Source: Akebia trifoliata (lineage: Eukaryota; Streptophyta; Magnoliopsida; Ranunculales; Lardizabalaceae). Taken from it: a DNA stretch of 64,000 nt. Where the stretch lies: NCBI GenBank assembly GCA_017979445.1, contig CM030717.1, positions 11,569,139 through 11,633,138 on the forward strand. Reading direction: 5' to 3'. Within the stretch, counting starts at the first letter, position 1, and each line of letters begins with the position of its first letter. The notes below the pieces were generated by a model. That model made no database searches. It was not told the origin of the DNA and was given only the letters and a program-made list of their open reading frames with translations. The translations under genes and the position numbers were made by a program. Below are positions 46,440 through 59,259 of this stretch, piece by piece.

Positions 46440-46990
46440 TTGATAGGATATAGAAGTAACTAAGTGTTAGATGTAAAGTACTATAATAAAGTGTATTGTG
46501 ATACATCAAATCATATATCGGATTGGATCAAATCCTCATCAATTAAGATTAGATTTAATTGTGATTATCTCATTAATTAGGTTTTGTCAGGTTTTATCAT
46601 ACTCACTTGTTAAGTTATTAGAAAATCTTTGTTAGATTATTAGGTAGGAAGTAATGTAATAAGATGCACTATGATAAGTTAAATCTATTTAAGATTGTAC
46701 AAAATCTTTAGAGATTTGGGTTAGGTTTAATTGTAATTATTCCATCACTTAGGATTTTCTTTATTTTCTATATAAATCTTTCGATTAAGTTGAATTTCTA
46801 GTTTCATTTGGTAGAGACACCACCGTTACTCACTAGCCTTAAATTCAACAATAAATCTTTAGTGATTTGAGTTAATTAGTTAGGATTTCCTTTATTTTCT
46901 ATATAAACCTTTGGATCAAGCTTAAATTGTTACTTACATTTGGTAGTAGACACACCACTGCTACTCACTAGCCTTAAATTAAACCATTAT
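46440..46990. repeat. Internally repeated segment upstream of CYP90A1
   Basis: TAGGATTTTCTTTATTTTCTATATAAATC...CACTAGCCTTAAATTCAAC (about 46741-46850) recurs at about 46886-46985. An earlier pair (TGTTAGATGTAAAGTA near 46467 and TGTTAGATTATTAGGT near 46630) is also similar. It may be LTR- or MITE-derived; type not determined. Confidence 0.5.
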
Positions 46991-48148
46991 CCTCGTCATA
47001 GAAGTTCTTCATCAAAACAATTCATCTTCATCAACTCATCGTAAGAAAAAAAAAAAGACTGATAGAAGACTAAAGATCGTTATTGTCATTAAGTCACAGA
47101 TCAATGCCACATCATGGTTTGTACCTCATATGCTGTTAAAAATATGTGTTCAAAGGCCATGATTCTATAATCATTCACGAACTCCCATCTGATCGGATTG
47201 CTACTCTCACCAATGGTGGTTGTTATCGTTCGTTAACACATCATTGTTACCGACAACCCATACAATAAAACAATAAATTTAACTATAGATAAATTCTCTC
47301 TTCAAATCTTATTATTAATGGTGGCTTAAATTGATCGGACTTGTGATCTGGCCTAATTTTAGAATACATTCAATTGGGTTCAACTAGAACAAGAATATTT
47401 AAAAGTCTTTAGTTTTGACATAATCGGGGATGATTCAACTCTTCGATCGAGTTAATCATCAATATTTTTAGTGTACATTTTTTAACTGTTCTCTTTCAAA
47501 GATAAAAATAATTAAATTAATAACACTAAAATAATTTTATAAAGATATGTTTCCTTGTTGATGAATACATTTTAAATTTGGGAGTTCAATCATTCTCTAT
47601 TTTCCAAACCTTTAACTTGGCAAAATGAGTATTTTTTTTTTTTTTTTTTTAAACCATCTAAGGCATAAAAGCTTAAGAGGATGGAAGTCAAAGGTGTCAT
47701 TTTGACTATCATGGTAGTTCACACGGTCTAAATGGAGACCTAGATCTAGGCACTTTATACGATTGTGTAGTTCATGTTACCATTTTTCTATATGCATACA
47801 TGCAAATAAATCTTTTTTTTCTTAGAATAACAGTTTTTAAATACTCCCCCTCTGGCACGCCCCAATCACAGAATAGTAGATCATTTGTCTTGGGATATGC
47901 ATAATCATAAATCTTTTTTTATGTATCATAAGGCAAATAATCTATGATTCTGTGATGGAAGTGTAGGGGGATTGTATCTGAGAAGGTGGGCATCATATTA
48001 TCACGACTCTTTTTCTTACTATAGCAAATAAATTACATTTTCAATCTAATTATGAAAATTATACTTTTCAAAAAAAAAAAAAAAAAAAAAAAGATAAGAG
48101 AGATTTTCTTAGTTATCCATGCGCAATATTCTCTCTAAATTTCACAAA

Positions 48149-48180
<32 letters not shown>

Positions 48181-51100
48181 TCTCTCATTCATTGGTTGTC
48201 GACGAATGAAGCTTTAAATTGATGTATAAGTAAGATTAAGAATTAGCCACGTTTGGCCTAATGATGAGAGGTGCAAAAGAAATTATAGAACTCACATAGC
48301 TATCTCCTTTATTGGGGGTGTGGGTGCATGTAGTAATAGAATCTCTTCCACATGGTCCCCATAAGGAACATCTTCTAACCCACTCCACACAACCTATAAA
48401 ATAATTAAAATAGACACTCTCCCCCCCCCCCCCCCCACCTTTTGTTCACTTCTAGGCTGTAGATACTCCAATCAAATATTCTTATATCAGAAGATTATGT
48501 TAAATCACACTATCTTTAACACAAATCTTGTTTATTTTAATGCAACAACCTTGTCATCTTCCATTCACGTTAAGGGAATTTATTTAGAGCATAAGATAAG
48601 TAAGATCTTATTCTAGCTAGGTTGGTTGTTTTAGGGACCGACTTGAACTAGATGACACCTAAGTGTTTTTTAAACAAAATTCCACTATTTGTTTGAAAGG
48701 GATGTGCCATCAATTTTTTTCCCCCTATTAGGGGCTTACTCTCTTGTCGAACTGAAGTAGAGCGTCCTTTAGGGTGTCCACCCACTTTTGCTGGGGATTA
48801 CCCTTTAAATTTGGAACCTATTATTGTTGGGTTGGAACAGGAAACAAATATTGTTCTCCATTCAAAAACAATGTATCTCGAGGACTTCTTAACCTTTTTC
48901 TTCTTCCTCCTCTTCTTTATGAAAATATCCTAATTTTATTATCTTTCTTCTTCTACCCTTTTTCAATATTATCCCTCCAACTTTATCTTCTTTCCTCTTA
49001 TCTCCCATTTTTTAATATGAAAATGTTGGACCAACTTCCTTAAACACTGTGCTAATGTGGCAGTGGGTAGAGAAACATTGATTTTCTTCCTTGTATCCTA
49101 ACGAAAAAAATGTGTTTCTTTATATATTGTCACGTCAATGTAGTGTTGAGCACAATGTCGAAGAAAGTTAATTTAGAACTATTCTTCTTAATATTTTCTC
49201 TTCAACTTTATTGTTTTTTTCTTTTATTGTTAAACCATAGAGAGGAATGCCCATGCCGTAGTTATGGGCAAACTCTAGTTGATCTCTAAGGGAAGAGTTA
49301 TGATTTATCGATTGAATTAATTAATAATACTAAAGAAATATGTCCTTGCACATGTCACTTTGAGATTAACAAGGATAAAGTCCATATGTCAATAAGTCCT
49401 ACTCCAAGAATGGCATGACAGCCTAAAAGCATGATTGACGAGAATCACAAAATAAATAATCATGGATGAGGTTTTGAGGAGAGTATAACTGATAACTGTT
49501 TAATTAGAGGTCAATGAATGCGTGAATGTATAAACAGGAGAAGAGGACCTTAGTATAAGGAATTTTTTAGCATCATTATCTAAATTTAAGATTTTTAACT
49601 TAAAACATTAAAGACTCTTTGGTAGATACCATTCCCTTTTTATTTATAGGAAGGGAGCCGTAAGCCAAGGCTTTGATTAAAACGATGGACAGCATGATTT
49701 GGGTATTTGATGCAAAATTAAATAATTTTACAAAGGGAGTGAGAGTGGGCTCTCGATGGTGGATTTTTTTTTTTTTTTTTTTTCCATATTGGGAATGGGC
49801 TTAGACATCATCATCACCAACATAAAAGCCTTATCCCAAGGAATGGATAAGAGACATCATCATCATTAAACCCAAACAAATATAAATGTCCAAAGAAGAA
49901 TGGGTGACGTCCAAATTATATTATTGGGATCCACTTTTGAAGTTGGGATTTTTCTAATCATAAACCTTGTTTGTGGCAGAGTAATCCATGTTGGATTGAG
50001 ATGGGAGGATATTTTTTCATCATCTTGAACGGCTACGATTATTGCAACAGCGTTACCTCACCAATCCCCTCCGTCGGGAACACATATTGATTGCAGAGCG
50101 AGCAATATCAACTACACCTTTGGCTTCAAATAATAATAATCTCTCAAGCTATGATATGATTTCATTAACATAGCTTGTTGGTACACTCTAATACATTAAT
50201 ATGACTAGCCTCGTTATTTCATTTGCCATCAACAAATTGTGTCAATTCATGCATCAATCCCATCTTTGATCATTGGGCAGCCATCAACCATAGAGGTCAA
50301 CTATCAACATGTAGTTTTATCTTTCGAAAATCCCCATAATTGCAACTTTTTGGAGTAAGTTACACCGACATTGATTAGGCTGGATGCGCGAATCAAATAG
50401 GCCACGAAGCTCACATGGTTACAGTCCTTTTTAAAAGAATTGGTATATTTCTTTCTTGTGGTACCAATTCTTTGGTGTTAAAATGTTGGGGCCACCTCAA
50501 ACCCATGTTCCATGTTAAATCGACTTCAAGGTGGCCCAAGAAAGATTAGATGGTCATTTTATCTCTAGAAAAGACCAAATTTCTCATGTCTTTAACTAAA
50601 GGACTACCCACCTTCAACCCTGTTTTTTACCATCTAAAAATCAAACTCCAAACTCCTTAGCGACCAAGAGGTAATCTCACTCTCTCTAAAGGCAATTGAC
50701 ATTATCAGGTTCTTGATGAAACAAAAGCACTTCAAATATAAAATCCAGCACTCTCTCTGAAATTCATCAGAGGGGTGATTTCCAATTGTAACACGTCTCT
50801 AATTAAATCAATCAATCGGGACGAATGATGTGGGATATGAATGTTGAAGTTTTAGGATTGAGAGTAAAAAAAATTACAAAACAATATCAATACGGCACGT
50901 ATCTTATTAGATATGTATGTCGGACAGTCAAAAAGTGTGATGTTAAGATATGAAACTGAGGCAAAAATGAGAGACCGAACAAGATGGGGCGGATTAAGAG
51001 AAATAATTAGAAATATAAGAATACCATGAATAAAGCAACAAATAGATAAAAAGATACTAGAAAAGACATCACTTTCGACAAAATAAACCAACATGATTCA

Positions 51101-51844
51101 TTTCAGCTGACCACAAGTTTTTAAATATGGATTTGATGATAATGATGATGACGACGACTTGTGGGCACTGTATCAATGGGGACACAAACAAGCACCAATC
51201 AAAACCATAAATATATATACATATATATATGTCAATTAGTGACTAAATCATATACTGCTCTAGGTATTAGAACCCATCTCTGATTTTCTGGCAATGTTCA
51301 ATCAAAACCTATAATATTTCAAGTAAACGTGTAATTCCCAACATAAGTAAGATCGTCCTCTAAAACACGGCTATGAATCTTCTCTACATATGTTCCACGA
51401 GATTCATATCTTGAGAACACCCATTAGTGGATGATGGTTCACACCTAAGTAGCAGCTGTGCAGAAAGTAAAGAAAACCCATTAATGCATTAAAAGTGGGT
51501 ATTTTCAATAAATTGCACATCTCCACAATCTCTGATTCAAGCTTTCTAGACTCTGAAAAAAGAAATAAATAAAATAGAAAGGAGATGAAGAAAGTGAAGT
51601 ATTCTACATATTTGATGCAGAAAAACTCCATAGGTAAAGAAAAGGACATGTGAATTTAAGATCTTAAAAGATATTTTACGTAGAATGATGCACAAATCGA
51701 ATACATCTTTCTGAAGTGAAAGCCTCTGAGAACCAACAGTCAATCAGAATTTACAGTTTAAACTGAGAAACAGAGAGACATCTTTATATACAGAAAAAGG
51801 CTTCTATATACAGATTGTTTATAAACGTCTATAATGACAAGACT
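46991..51844. other. Intergenic between CYP90A1 and the AIRP2-type gene, no gene recognised
   Basis: Holds a CT microsatellite (48150-48186), a 16-C run (48421-48436), T and A runs (47632-47651, 48069-48092, 49767-49783), and TCCAACTTTATCTTCTTTCC-type stretches at 48900-49230 like those in the AIRP2 intron. The last few hundred bases probably include the AIRP2 3' UTR. Nothing coding was recognised. Confidence 0.5.
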
Positions 51845-54800
51845 TCACCTGATATGAGGATCATATGGAACAAATACTGGATCTGGAACAAGAACAGGCA
51901 ACTTATCTATGTACACGAACAGTCTCTTTAAGTTCTCCCTGCATATGGATGACATGTCCACAATCTCACAGCTCTCAGTATAGATCCATAGATCACCTGA
52001 GTTTACTCTTTTTAGGCTATCCCGACAAAAGGGGCACGACTGAGACCGTGCACGCCTGAATCAAAGCAACAAACAATTCAAATCAGGGTTGATTCAATTT
52101 TTTATAATGGCATCTAAAATTGAATAATTATAAAGAGATTAAAAAACGGACTGAGCAGACTATCAAGAATCATATAACGGCCTCTCTGTACAACATGCAA
52201 AGAGTCACTTAGGAGATCCTCAAGACATCCCCTATAGACTTCTCAGTGTTAGGCTTAAGAAATATATTTGGTGGGACCCTAAATAAAATAGGTCCAACTT
52301 TCGGCTTGTATGGCACTTGTACCATGATAACAATGGTAAAACCCTTACAATCTCTAGTAAACTGTAATTGACAAAAGGAGAAAACAAAAAAAACAAAAAA
52401 AAATGGATCTTATATTTCTTTTTCTTAGGGAAAATTACGAAAGAAGAGTTGGTTTTCTAATTATTTATCAAAAAATTAATAAATTTAAAAATATTACAAA
52501 AAATGATTTAAGATGTTTTACTGTCCAGCGTTTATTGAAATCGCTATCGCTAGACAGTCCAGCATTTTATGCCTTCACATCTTTTCAGATCCCAAAAATA
52601 CCCATGTATATCAAAACCACCAAACAATACAACATTTTGTTATATTGGGATAAAATACAGAGTAAGGCTAGCCTGACTAACCTAGTAAGATTTAAGAGTT
52701 GTGGGGCCCACATGACTTACCAAATTAGCAATTCAATACCACAAACAAATCTTTCATCGAAAAACTGAGATTAAAAAAAAGAATAATGCTGAAGTGACCT
52801 CAGGCTGGAACCTCATATCACACTTCTTGACGTGAAAGTGTACGGGAACCAAAGATGCTTTTCATCGAGATACAAGTGAAAAAATATATGGTTCCTATCC
52901 ACTTTCACATCAAGAAGTGTGATATGAGGTTCCAGCTTGAGGTCACTCCAGCACAACTCTAAAAAAAATCAAAGGTCACCGAATTACTAAATTTATGAGA
53001 ATTACATCCTTGATGCATCAGATCATGTTTTTAGATGATGCATGTTGCATGGGTTGTAACAAAACTTTCCTTACTTGGTACGGAAAGTGTTTTTCTTTTA
53101 ATAGAATTTCAAAATATGAAAGAACTAAAACGCTGGACCATACAGCGATTTTAAAACAGGTTGAATAGTCCTTTGCATTATATCATTTTTTATAATGTTT
53201 TTAAAAATTATTATTATTTTTATTATTCATTAAAATATTAACCCTTTGTTTTAGGTAATTTTCTGTTTTTTTTTTTTTTCAGAGAATGAGGGTAAGATTC
53301 AAAAAATTGTTACAAAAAAAATGTACCAAAGAAAGGATTATTAAAGGGTGCCTACCAATCCCGATAGCACTTCATGCACAATGCGTGGTTGCAATTGGGC
53401 AAGACAACCTTACTACTCATTTCCATGCAAATCCCACACTCCTCTTCCCTCTCTATATCAAGTTCAGAGAGTTTGCCCTTCTCTAGTACATCCTTTTTTT
53501 TATATTTGGTTGCACAGACCTCTTTTTGTTTTCGATCCTCCACATCAGTTATTCCTCTTTGAAGTTGTAATAACGAGGGAAATATCACAGCTGTCCATGT
53601 AGAACCCAAATTTCTAAGTACATGTACCATTCAACAGCAAAATGGAACATTTCTTTAGCTAATAACATAAAGTAAATGTAAATTCATCAAAAGTAACATT
53701 CTTGTATACAGCTTAAACTTCAAAGTACCAACTCACCATAAAATTCTCTAATAGTAGCTTTCTTTTCATAAATAGACATAGTGGTCTTGCCATCAGCATA
53801 TGCCTGAAACAACCCAACAAAATTATTATAAGGCACAACCCCAAAAAAGAAGTAATATTGATACTCCTACAATGTTAAAGAGGAGAGTAAATTTAATCAC
53901 CTAAACAGACCTTTGTAAACTAAGATCTGATGTATGATGCATTCTAGACAGAAGAGTTACCTTGTAAATAAGGATTCTAAGCAATCCAAGGGCACCGGCA
54001 AGGTTACAATCGGTCCATTGAACAAGAAAAAGAAATAAGTGGGCAGCTGGACTATAAGATAATCTCATTTGAATGCATTCACCATCATATTCCCTTGGGT
54101 AAAGCGAAGCCCTGAATCTCAAGAAAAAAATTTAAAATACACAGACCCGTCAAAGCTTGTCCTTTGAAAAAGAAATAATGAAATCTGTTCCAAGAGATAA
54201 CCCAGTCAGCTATTTGTCCAAGCAAAGAAATGTATGAGAAACAAAACAGGTATATAATGCATCCCAACAAAATGATAGGCAGTTAACTAAAAAACAAGTA
54301 TAGAAAAGCTTGGAAATCATCCGATCAAAGGCCAAATCATAACTTACTAAAAATATTATAAAGGTTTTTCTTGAGAAAAAGAGCCTCCTGATAATGACAC
54401 ATGGTGCCTCTTAACAGATGGCCCTATGGGAAATGATAGATCAAAGTATGCCTTCATTCTTCAGTCTCATAGTTGAAACCCATTGTTGGGTGGGGCAAGT
54501 GGATGTGAGGTTATAACTATTCTCCTTTAGTGCAATCTCTCTTTCTTTGCAACTAAAGAAACCAAGAAAGCCAGTTACTTGTTTACCAATTTTGCTCATC
54601 TCATAAAAGGATGCGTATTTCTTATGATTGGGTTAAAGATTTGGAGAAATTATAGTGACAGTGAGGTTTTGTTACGACTGCACGAGAGCTTAACTTTCCA
54701 CACCATGATCACTTAGGTGCTTTGGGTGAATCGATTAGGTTTTTCTTAAATGCTATAAGAATCAGCTCCACATTGACTATTAGAAAATTTCCCTTGAGAG

Positions 54801-57662
54801 AGGCCTAAGAAGAAAGATATCATAATGAAAGCTGCCACATTTAGGCCATCTTGGACGTCAACAAAAGGGGAATACACTACCTGGAGTTCAAAAAGAATGG
54901 TATTGGTGTAAAACCCAAGAGATAAGGGCTTAACTCTCTGCAGTCCGCATCAACACCCATAAATGCTTTGGATATATTGGTTAGGCTCATTTTACATATC
55001 CACACAAGCACACACTGGATTTTTCGTGTCACTTTGGGGTTAAGAGAATAGAGGGGGGAAAAACAATAAAGTTCCAAAAGTATTATTGGGAAAAGGGGGA
55101 GAAGAGGAAAGAAAATAGAGTTGGAGGGGTATTATTGGAAAAGGGGGAGAAGAGGAAAGGCAATATATAAAGTTCAAATAGTACTTTTGTAAAATAAGGT
55201 AAAGAGTAAAACAATAAAGTTAGAGAAGTATTCATGGAAAGGGGGAAGAAGAGAAAAGATAATAAAGTTGAAAATTGTCATTGAGATGCGTTATGAGATT
55301 AAATCCCAACCACTCTTTATGGGGAGGGCAAAGATTGGACGACAAGCATCCTTCTTTATTATATAGATATATCCCTCTTCTACCACACATTTCCCAGAAA
55401 ACCCCTTTAACTTTAGATATTGCCTTCTTTATTCTCCCTATTGTTCAAGAATAGCCTACAACCCTATCAATTAGTCTATCTTCCCTGATGCCACATGGGA
55501 ATGCTATCTACTTCAATAGATAGAGCTTTGAAAACCAAAAACAAAGCACCCATGAAAAAAATCCATATCGTAGCACAAAGGGTGATTGAAATTTAATTTT
55601 ATAATGCATATTGAGGAAATTGTCAACTTTACGACCTATCATCTTCTCCCCTCCAAATTTACCCCGCAACTTTATTGCCATTACTATTCAACCCCCCCCC
55701 CCCCCTCTAAAATAATAATAATAATAATAAAATTTCAAAGAAAACTCTTTCAGTCAGACTATCTTTGCCAAGAAGACTCTTCCCAAATATCCCACAAGCT
55801 ATCTACTTCCATGGATAATGCTTTGAAAACAAAACAAAGCACCCACGAAACAAATCAACATCCTAGCATAAAGAGTGGTTGGGATTTAATCTTATAATGC
55901 ATCTCGAGAACAATTTTCAACTTTATTGTCTCCTATCTTCTCCCCTTCCAAAAATACCCCTCTAACTTTATTGCATTTCCTCTTCTACCCCTTTTCTAAG
56001 GAAACCCCCAACTTTATATATTGCCTTTTCACTTCTCCAAATTTTTCACTACTACCCCTCCAACTCTATTGTCATTCATCTTATTCCCCATTTTCCAATA
56101 ATCTCCCTCCAACTTTACTGTCTTGCCTCCTCTGCCCTTTAACCCCAAAGAGGATGCATGTGTCGGTGGGTACAAACAAAATCGTGTGTGTGTGTGTATA
56201 TATATATATTTTTAAGGGTCTTACTTTAGCCCTTCTTTGATTATTAAGGTAAGGGAATTTAGGCTTTTCCTCATTTGAGGACATACTCTACACCAGTGTT
56301 TTTAGAGGCATATGAGGTTTACGCCTCCAGATGAGGCTCATTAAAGATGCCTTGAGGAATAAAGTTGAAACCTTAAAGAAGCTAAGGCTTAAGCCTCGAA
56401 CCTTGAGACACCAAAAAGGCTTACGCCTCACATTATTATTATTATTATTTTAAATAATGCATTTCTTCTTCATTTTTCTTATTCTTTATTTACTAATTTA
56501 CTTCCAGATTTCTCTTTTGTTATCTAAGTAAGATTTTATATATTTCCTTCACTTCTATTTCTTTGTTACTGCTAATAGGCAATATAATTGGAACACTTAG
56601 AAATGTATTCGAATGCAAAATAGTGATATATACAAAGAAAATCATTGAATTAAGCTGATTTATAATTTTTTTTTTTTTTGTAGCATTTAGTTTTATACTA
56701 ATGAAGTTTGTGAAAAAATAATATCTAATTGTATTTTTGTAATGAATATAAAATAATTAGTTATTATAGAGACTTTATTTAGATAAAATATAAAGTAGTA
56801 ATCACATTTTATATAATGATTTATTGTTATGGATTAAAACTCGAAATTCTATTGTATGGGTTTCAAATTTATAAATATGCCATGGCTATACAAATTTTGA
56901 TTTTTTTTAATATTATATTATTTATTTAAAAATATCATGTATGTGAGGCTTAAGCCTCGAGGCGCTGACCAGCTGAGCACCTTAGTCTCTCAAGTCAATG
57001 GAATGTTGAATTCTTTTGCCTCACAACCCATTTCCTTCCCCTGTTTTTTGTTCAAAAATGAGTATTCTTTGAACTTGACTACAATTAAAGAGAGAAAAAG
57101 TTAAAAATAAATAAATACAAATGAATTGCATCCTCTGAGAGAAGGCAGAATTTTGATCCCAGGTGTGTGGTATATTACCACATACTTTACCAATTACCAT
57201 AGTGGTACCTTCACCCATCTAAGTAAAATAAGAAGCTAACAGGGAAACAAAAAGATTCTTTCAAGTAAAATATTAATAAAAAACAACACTACTCCTATAT
57301 TCTAAAAAACCCAAACCAGATTTGGATAATTATTAAAGCACAAGGACTTAAAAACCCCAAAAATCAGCAACTCCCCATGAAATTAATTTTTTTTTTTTTA
57401 AAAAAACGACAACAGATAATTTTAATATATCTCAAGATAAACTTCAGTAATTTTTCCAAGAAAGCTAAAAAATTCGTTAAATTCAAAATTAAAACTACCA
57501 ACTAAGCTAAAGATCAAGTATTTCGTCAAAAACAACAAAAATTAACAAAAAAACAGGAAGAACGTAGTAAGAGAGAGGCGTGTTTAAAAATAATTACAAA
57601 GTATTGGCGTGTTGAATATCGGCTTCAAGGGCTTTAAGGGAATCCTTGAAAGACTTCCGCAT
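51845..57662 (-). CDS. AIRP2: RING-type E3 ubiquitin ligase, AIRP2-like
   Basis: Coding exons on the minus strand are 57662-57598, 54111-53961, 53803-53737, 53590-53356 and 52055-51845. Total 729 nt, 242 aa, all GT/AG with consistent phase. It begins MRKSFKDSLKALEADIQHAN, followed by REYDGECIQMRLSYSPAAHL, a QWTDCNLAGALGLLRILIY segment and the FPSLLQLQRGITD motif. A C3HC4 RING spans about residues 150-190: CGICMEMSSKVVLPNCNHAL, then CMKCYRDW, then CPFCRDSLKRVNSGDLW. It ends IDKLPVLVPDP...YDPHIR. This matches the plant family of Arabidopsis AIRP2, a cytosolic E3 ligase linked to abscisic-acid and drought responses. All eight zinc ligands are present. Intron 1 is about 3.5 kb. Confidence 0.9.
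52781..52959. mobile_element. GTGCTNNAGTGACCTCA-family MITE, copy 3, in AIRP2 intron 4
   Basis: The ends GAATAATGCTGAAGTGACC and GGTCACTCCAGCACAACTC form the family inverted repeat. TAAAAAAAA flanks it exactly at 52772-52780 and 52960-52968. The inner arms ATATCACACTTCTTGACG and ACATCAAGAAGTGTGATAT pair almost perfectly. Confidence 0.75.
55040..56145. repeat. Purine/pyrimidine mini-repeat arrays in AIRP2 intron 1
   Basis: From 55040 to 55280 the plus strand has repeated GGGGGAGAAGAGGAAAG and AAAGTTGGAG-like units. From 55640 to 56140 it has their complements (CTTCTCCCCTTCC, CCTCCAACTTTATTGTC). The two halves are therefore inverted relative to each other. A similar pyrimidine stretch lies at 48900-49230. 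A 14-C run sits at 55692-55705. Confidence 0.55.
56298..56990. repeat. Dispersed GAGGCTC-type repeat in AIRP2 intron 1
   Basis: It starts AGTGTTTTTAGAGGCATATGAGG and contains GAGGCTCATTA and GCTAAGGC..AAGCCTCGA. The right part has TGTATGTGAGGCTTAAGCCTC, as in the 19313-20010 and 11120-11215 copies. It is preceded by a TG/TA microsatellite at 56184-56212. Confidence 0.5.
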
Positions 57663-57675
57663 GGCCGTAATTTCT

Positions 57676-57960
57676 TCTGCAACTATATCCCATCAAACAA
57701 CACTGAGACCAGATTAAACCCACCTCTCTCTCCCTCTCTCTCGCTCTAAAATCTTTCAATTATAAAACAATTAACCCTTCTTCGAATTCTCTTCCTCTTT
57801 TGATCTTTTCGGAACAATTAATAACCTAGAATTCACGAGAAGATCATTCCAGAAAACCCTAAAATTTAATATCTGCGTTTGTTCCTAGAGAACCCTAATT
57901 CTCTCTCGGGAATTTGGAGGGTTTTACTGTGCTTTGTTCCTCTCTCTCTAAAGTTAAATC
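57676..57960 (-). promoter_or_regulatory. Probable AIRP2 leader region
   Basis: Upstream of the ATG an acceptor-like GTTGCAG is followed by AAGAAATTACGGCC and the ATG, so a leader intron is possible. CT-rich stretches in the flank (57724-57745 and 57940-57967 on the plus strand) are typical of plant leaders. The donor and the transcription start are not determined. Confidence 0.35.
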
Positions 57961-57967
57961 TCTCTCT

Positions 57968-58397
57968 ACTAAATAGTTTGCTTTGAGCACACGCGTCGAG
58001 AGTTATCTACTAAGATAGTACGAAATTACTGAAATACCCTATTTTTTTCTTAATTTTCAAACTTAACCTTATTTTGGTACTTGTTTTCAGTTACTAAACA
58101 TGTAAAACAGTAAAAGGTATCTTCTTATAATGACTTAAATGCCCTTCTTGTTTCGTTTTTTTGCTGCGTAGCCGCCTAGATGGTCAAAAACGTAAGTTCG
58201 TCTTAACTCCTTTCGACACGTGTCGTACATGCATGAACTTTCGTTTAGTTGAACCCACTAACAGTTTTTTATTTTTTCAATTTTCACGGTCATCGAGGTC
58301 CGTGACTCAATTATTCCAGTACTTGAATTGCCACGTGGCGCAATTGTATGTCAATGTTAGGAAAACTAACTAATCCACTATATAATGTATAATGCAA
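57968..58397. other. Upstream flank of AIRP2, no gene recognised
   Basis: Contains an isolated GCCACGTGGCG (about 58330), a palindromic ACGT-core motif of the kind bound by plant bZIP/bHLH factors. It lies about 670 bases upstream of the AIRP2 ATG. Whether it regulates that gene is not known. Confidence 0.4.
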
Positions 58398-58670
58398 AGG
58401 TTTTGTTAACATGTGCCCGGGGCACACTTTGTTAAAGTGCATTCAATACGGCTTGATACTTGACTTTCCTATTAAAAATGCCCACAAAAGGATTGTTTTA
58501 CAAAAATAAAAATAATTTTTTTTAAAATACCTAATATGCTTATTTTGAATTTCTTTAAAAAAATTTGCTCTCAAAATATTTATTTTATAAAAAATAACCT
58601 AATATACTTATTTTCAAGGTGTATTTAATGCACCTTAATGTGTGCCCTTAAGACAAATGTTAAAAAACCC
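58398..58670. mobile_element. MITE with GGTTTTGTTAACAT ends
   Basis: AGGTTTTGTTAACATGTGCC and AAATGTTAAAAAACCC are inverted ends, continued by GGGCACAC and GTGTGCCC. Flanks ATAATGCAA (58389-58397) and ATAATTTAA (58671-58679) match at 7 of 9. Non-coding, possibly Mutator-like. Confidence 0.5.
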
Positions 58671-58998
58671 ATAATTTAATGTTAGATTCGATCAAGTAAT
58701 GTGAAATTTATAAGGGTCACATCAAAATGAGATTTAAGTATGTGGGTCAGACCATACCTATTTTATCGGTATGTATGGTTCGACTTTGATGATTCATTTC
58801 TATGAAAAATTCAATGATTCGAAATTATTAGGTTTGCAAATTAGTTAATACGAGTTCATTGTTGTCTACGAACACATACTAAAACCCAATTCTCTTTGTA
58901 TTGATTTGCAATTAGCTAGGGCATGAACTAATTTGGATGGGCTAGCTAATCCAACTAAAGGCTTTAACACTCATCATATTGTACAAGTAACATTGGGC

Positions 58999-59249
58999 AT
59001 TTTTAATCCCGAGTGATTGGCTTCATGCAATTTCAGATTAATAAGCAGTAAATGCCTGTAGGTTGTGAGTTCAATTCCCAGTATGAGCATTTATTCCTAG
59101 GGGCCACTTGCGAGGGTGCACTCTTACTTACTTGGTGTGTGATGTGCGAGTGTTGCACGTGCCCCAAGACTAGTCATTGGACAAGACTATGGTCTATGGA
59201 TTGGGGGTCCTCTGTTTACAGGGGTACCTGATTATCCAAAAAAACAAAA
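58999..59249 (+). mobile_element. tRNA-derived SINE
   Basis: A box B-like GAGTTCAATTCCC lies near 59069. The interior has the SINE-like GGGGGTCCTCTGTTTACAGG and the 3' end is A-rich (CCAAAAAAACAAAAA). Flanks AACATTGGGC (58989-58998) and AACATTGGAC (59250-59259) match at 9 of 10 bases. Confidence 0.55.
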
Positions 59250-59259
59250 AACATTGGAC

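Noticed and set aside
53352..53630. Start of the RING protein at an ATG at 53630
   Set aside because: That Met is in intron 3; the acceptor ends at 53591 and the real start is in exon 1 at 57662.
55586..56240. Two overlapping-region open frames of about 100 codons in AIRP2 intron 1
   Set aside because: Derived from the pyrimidine-rich repeat arrays; simple Ser/Leu/Pro/Tyr composition.
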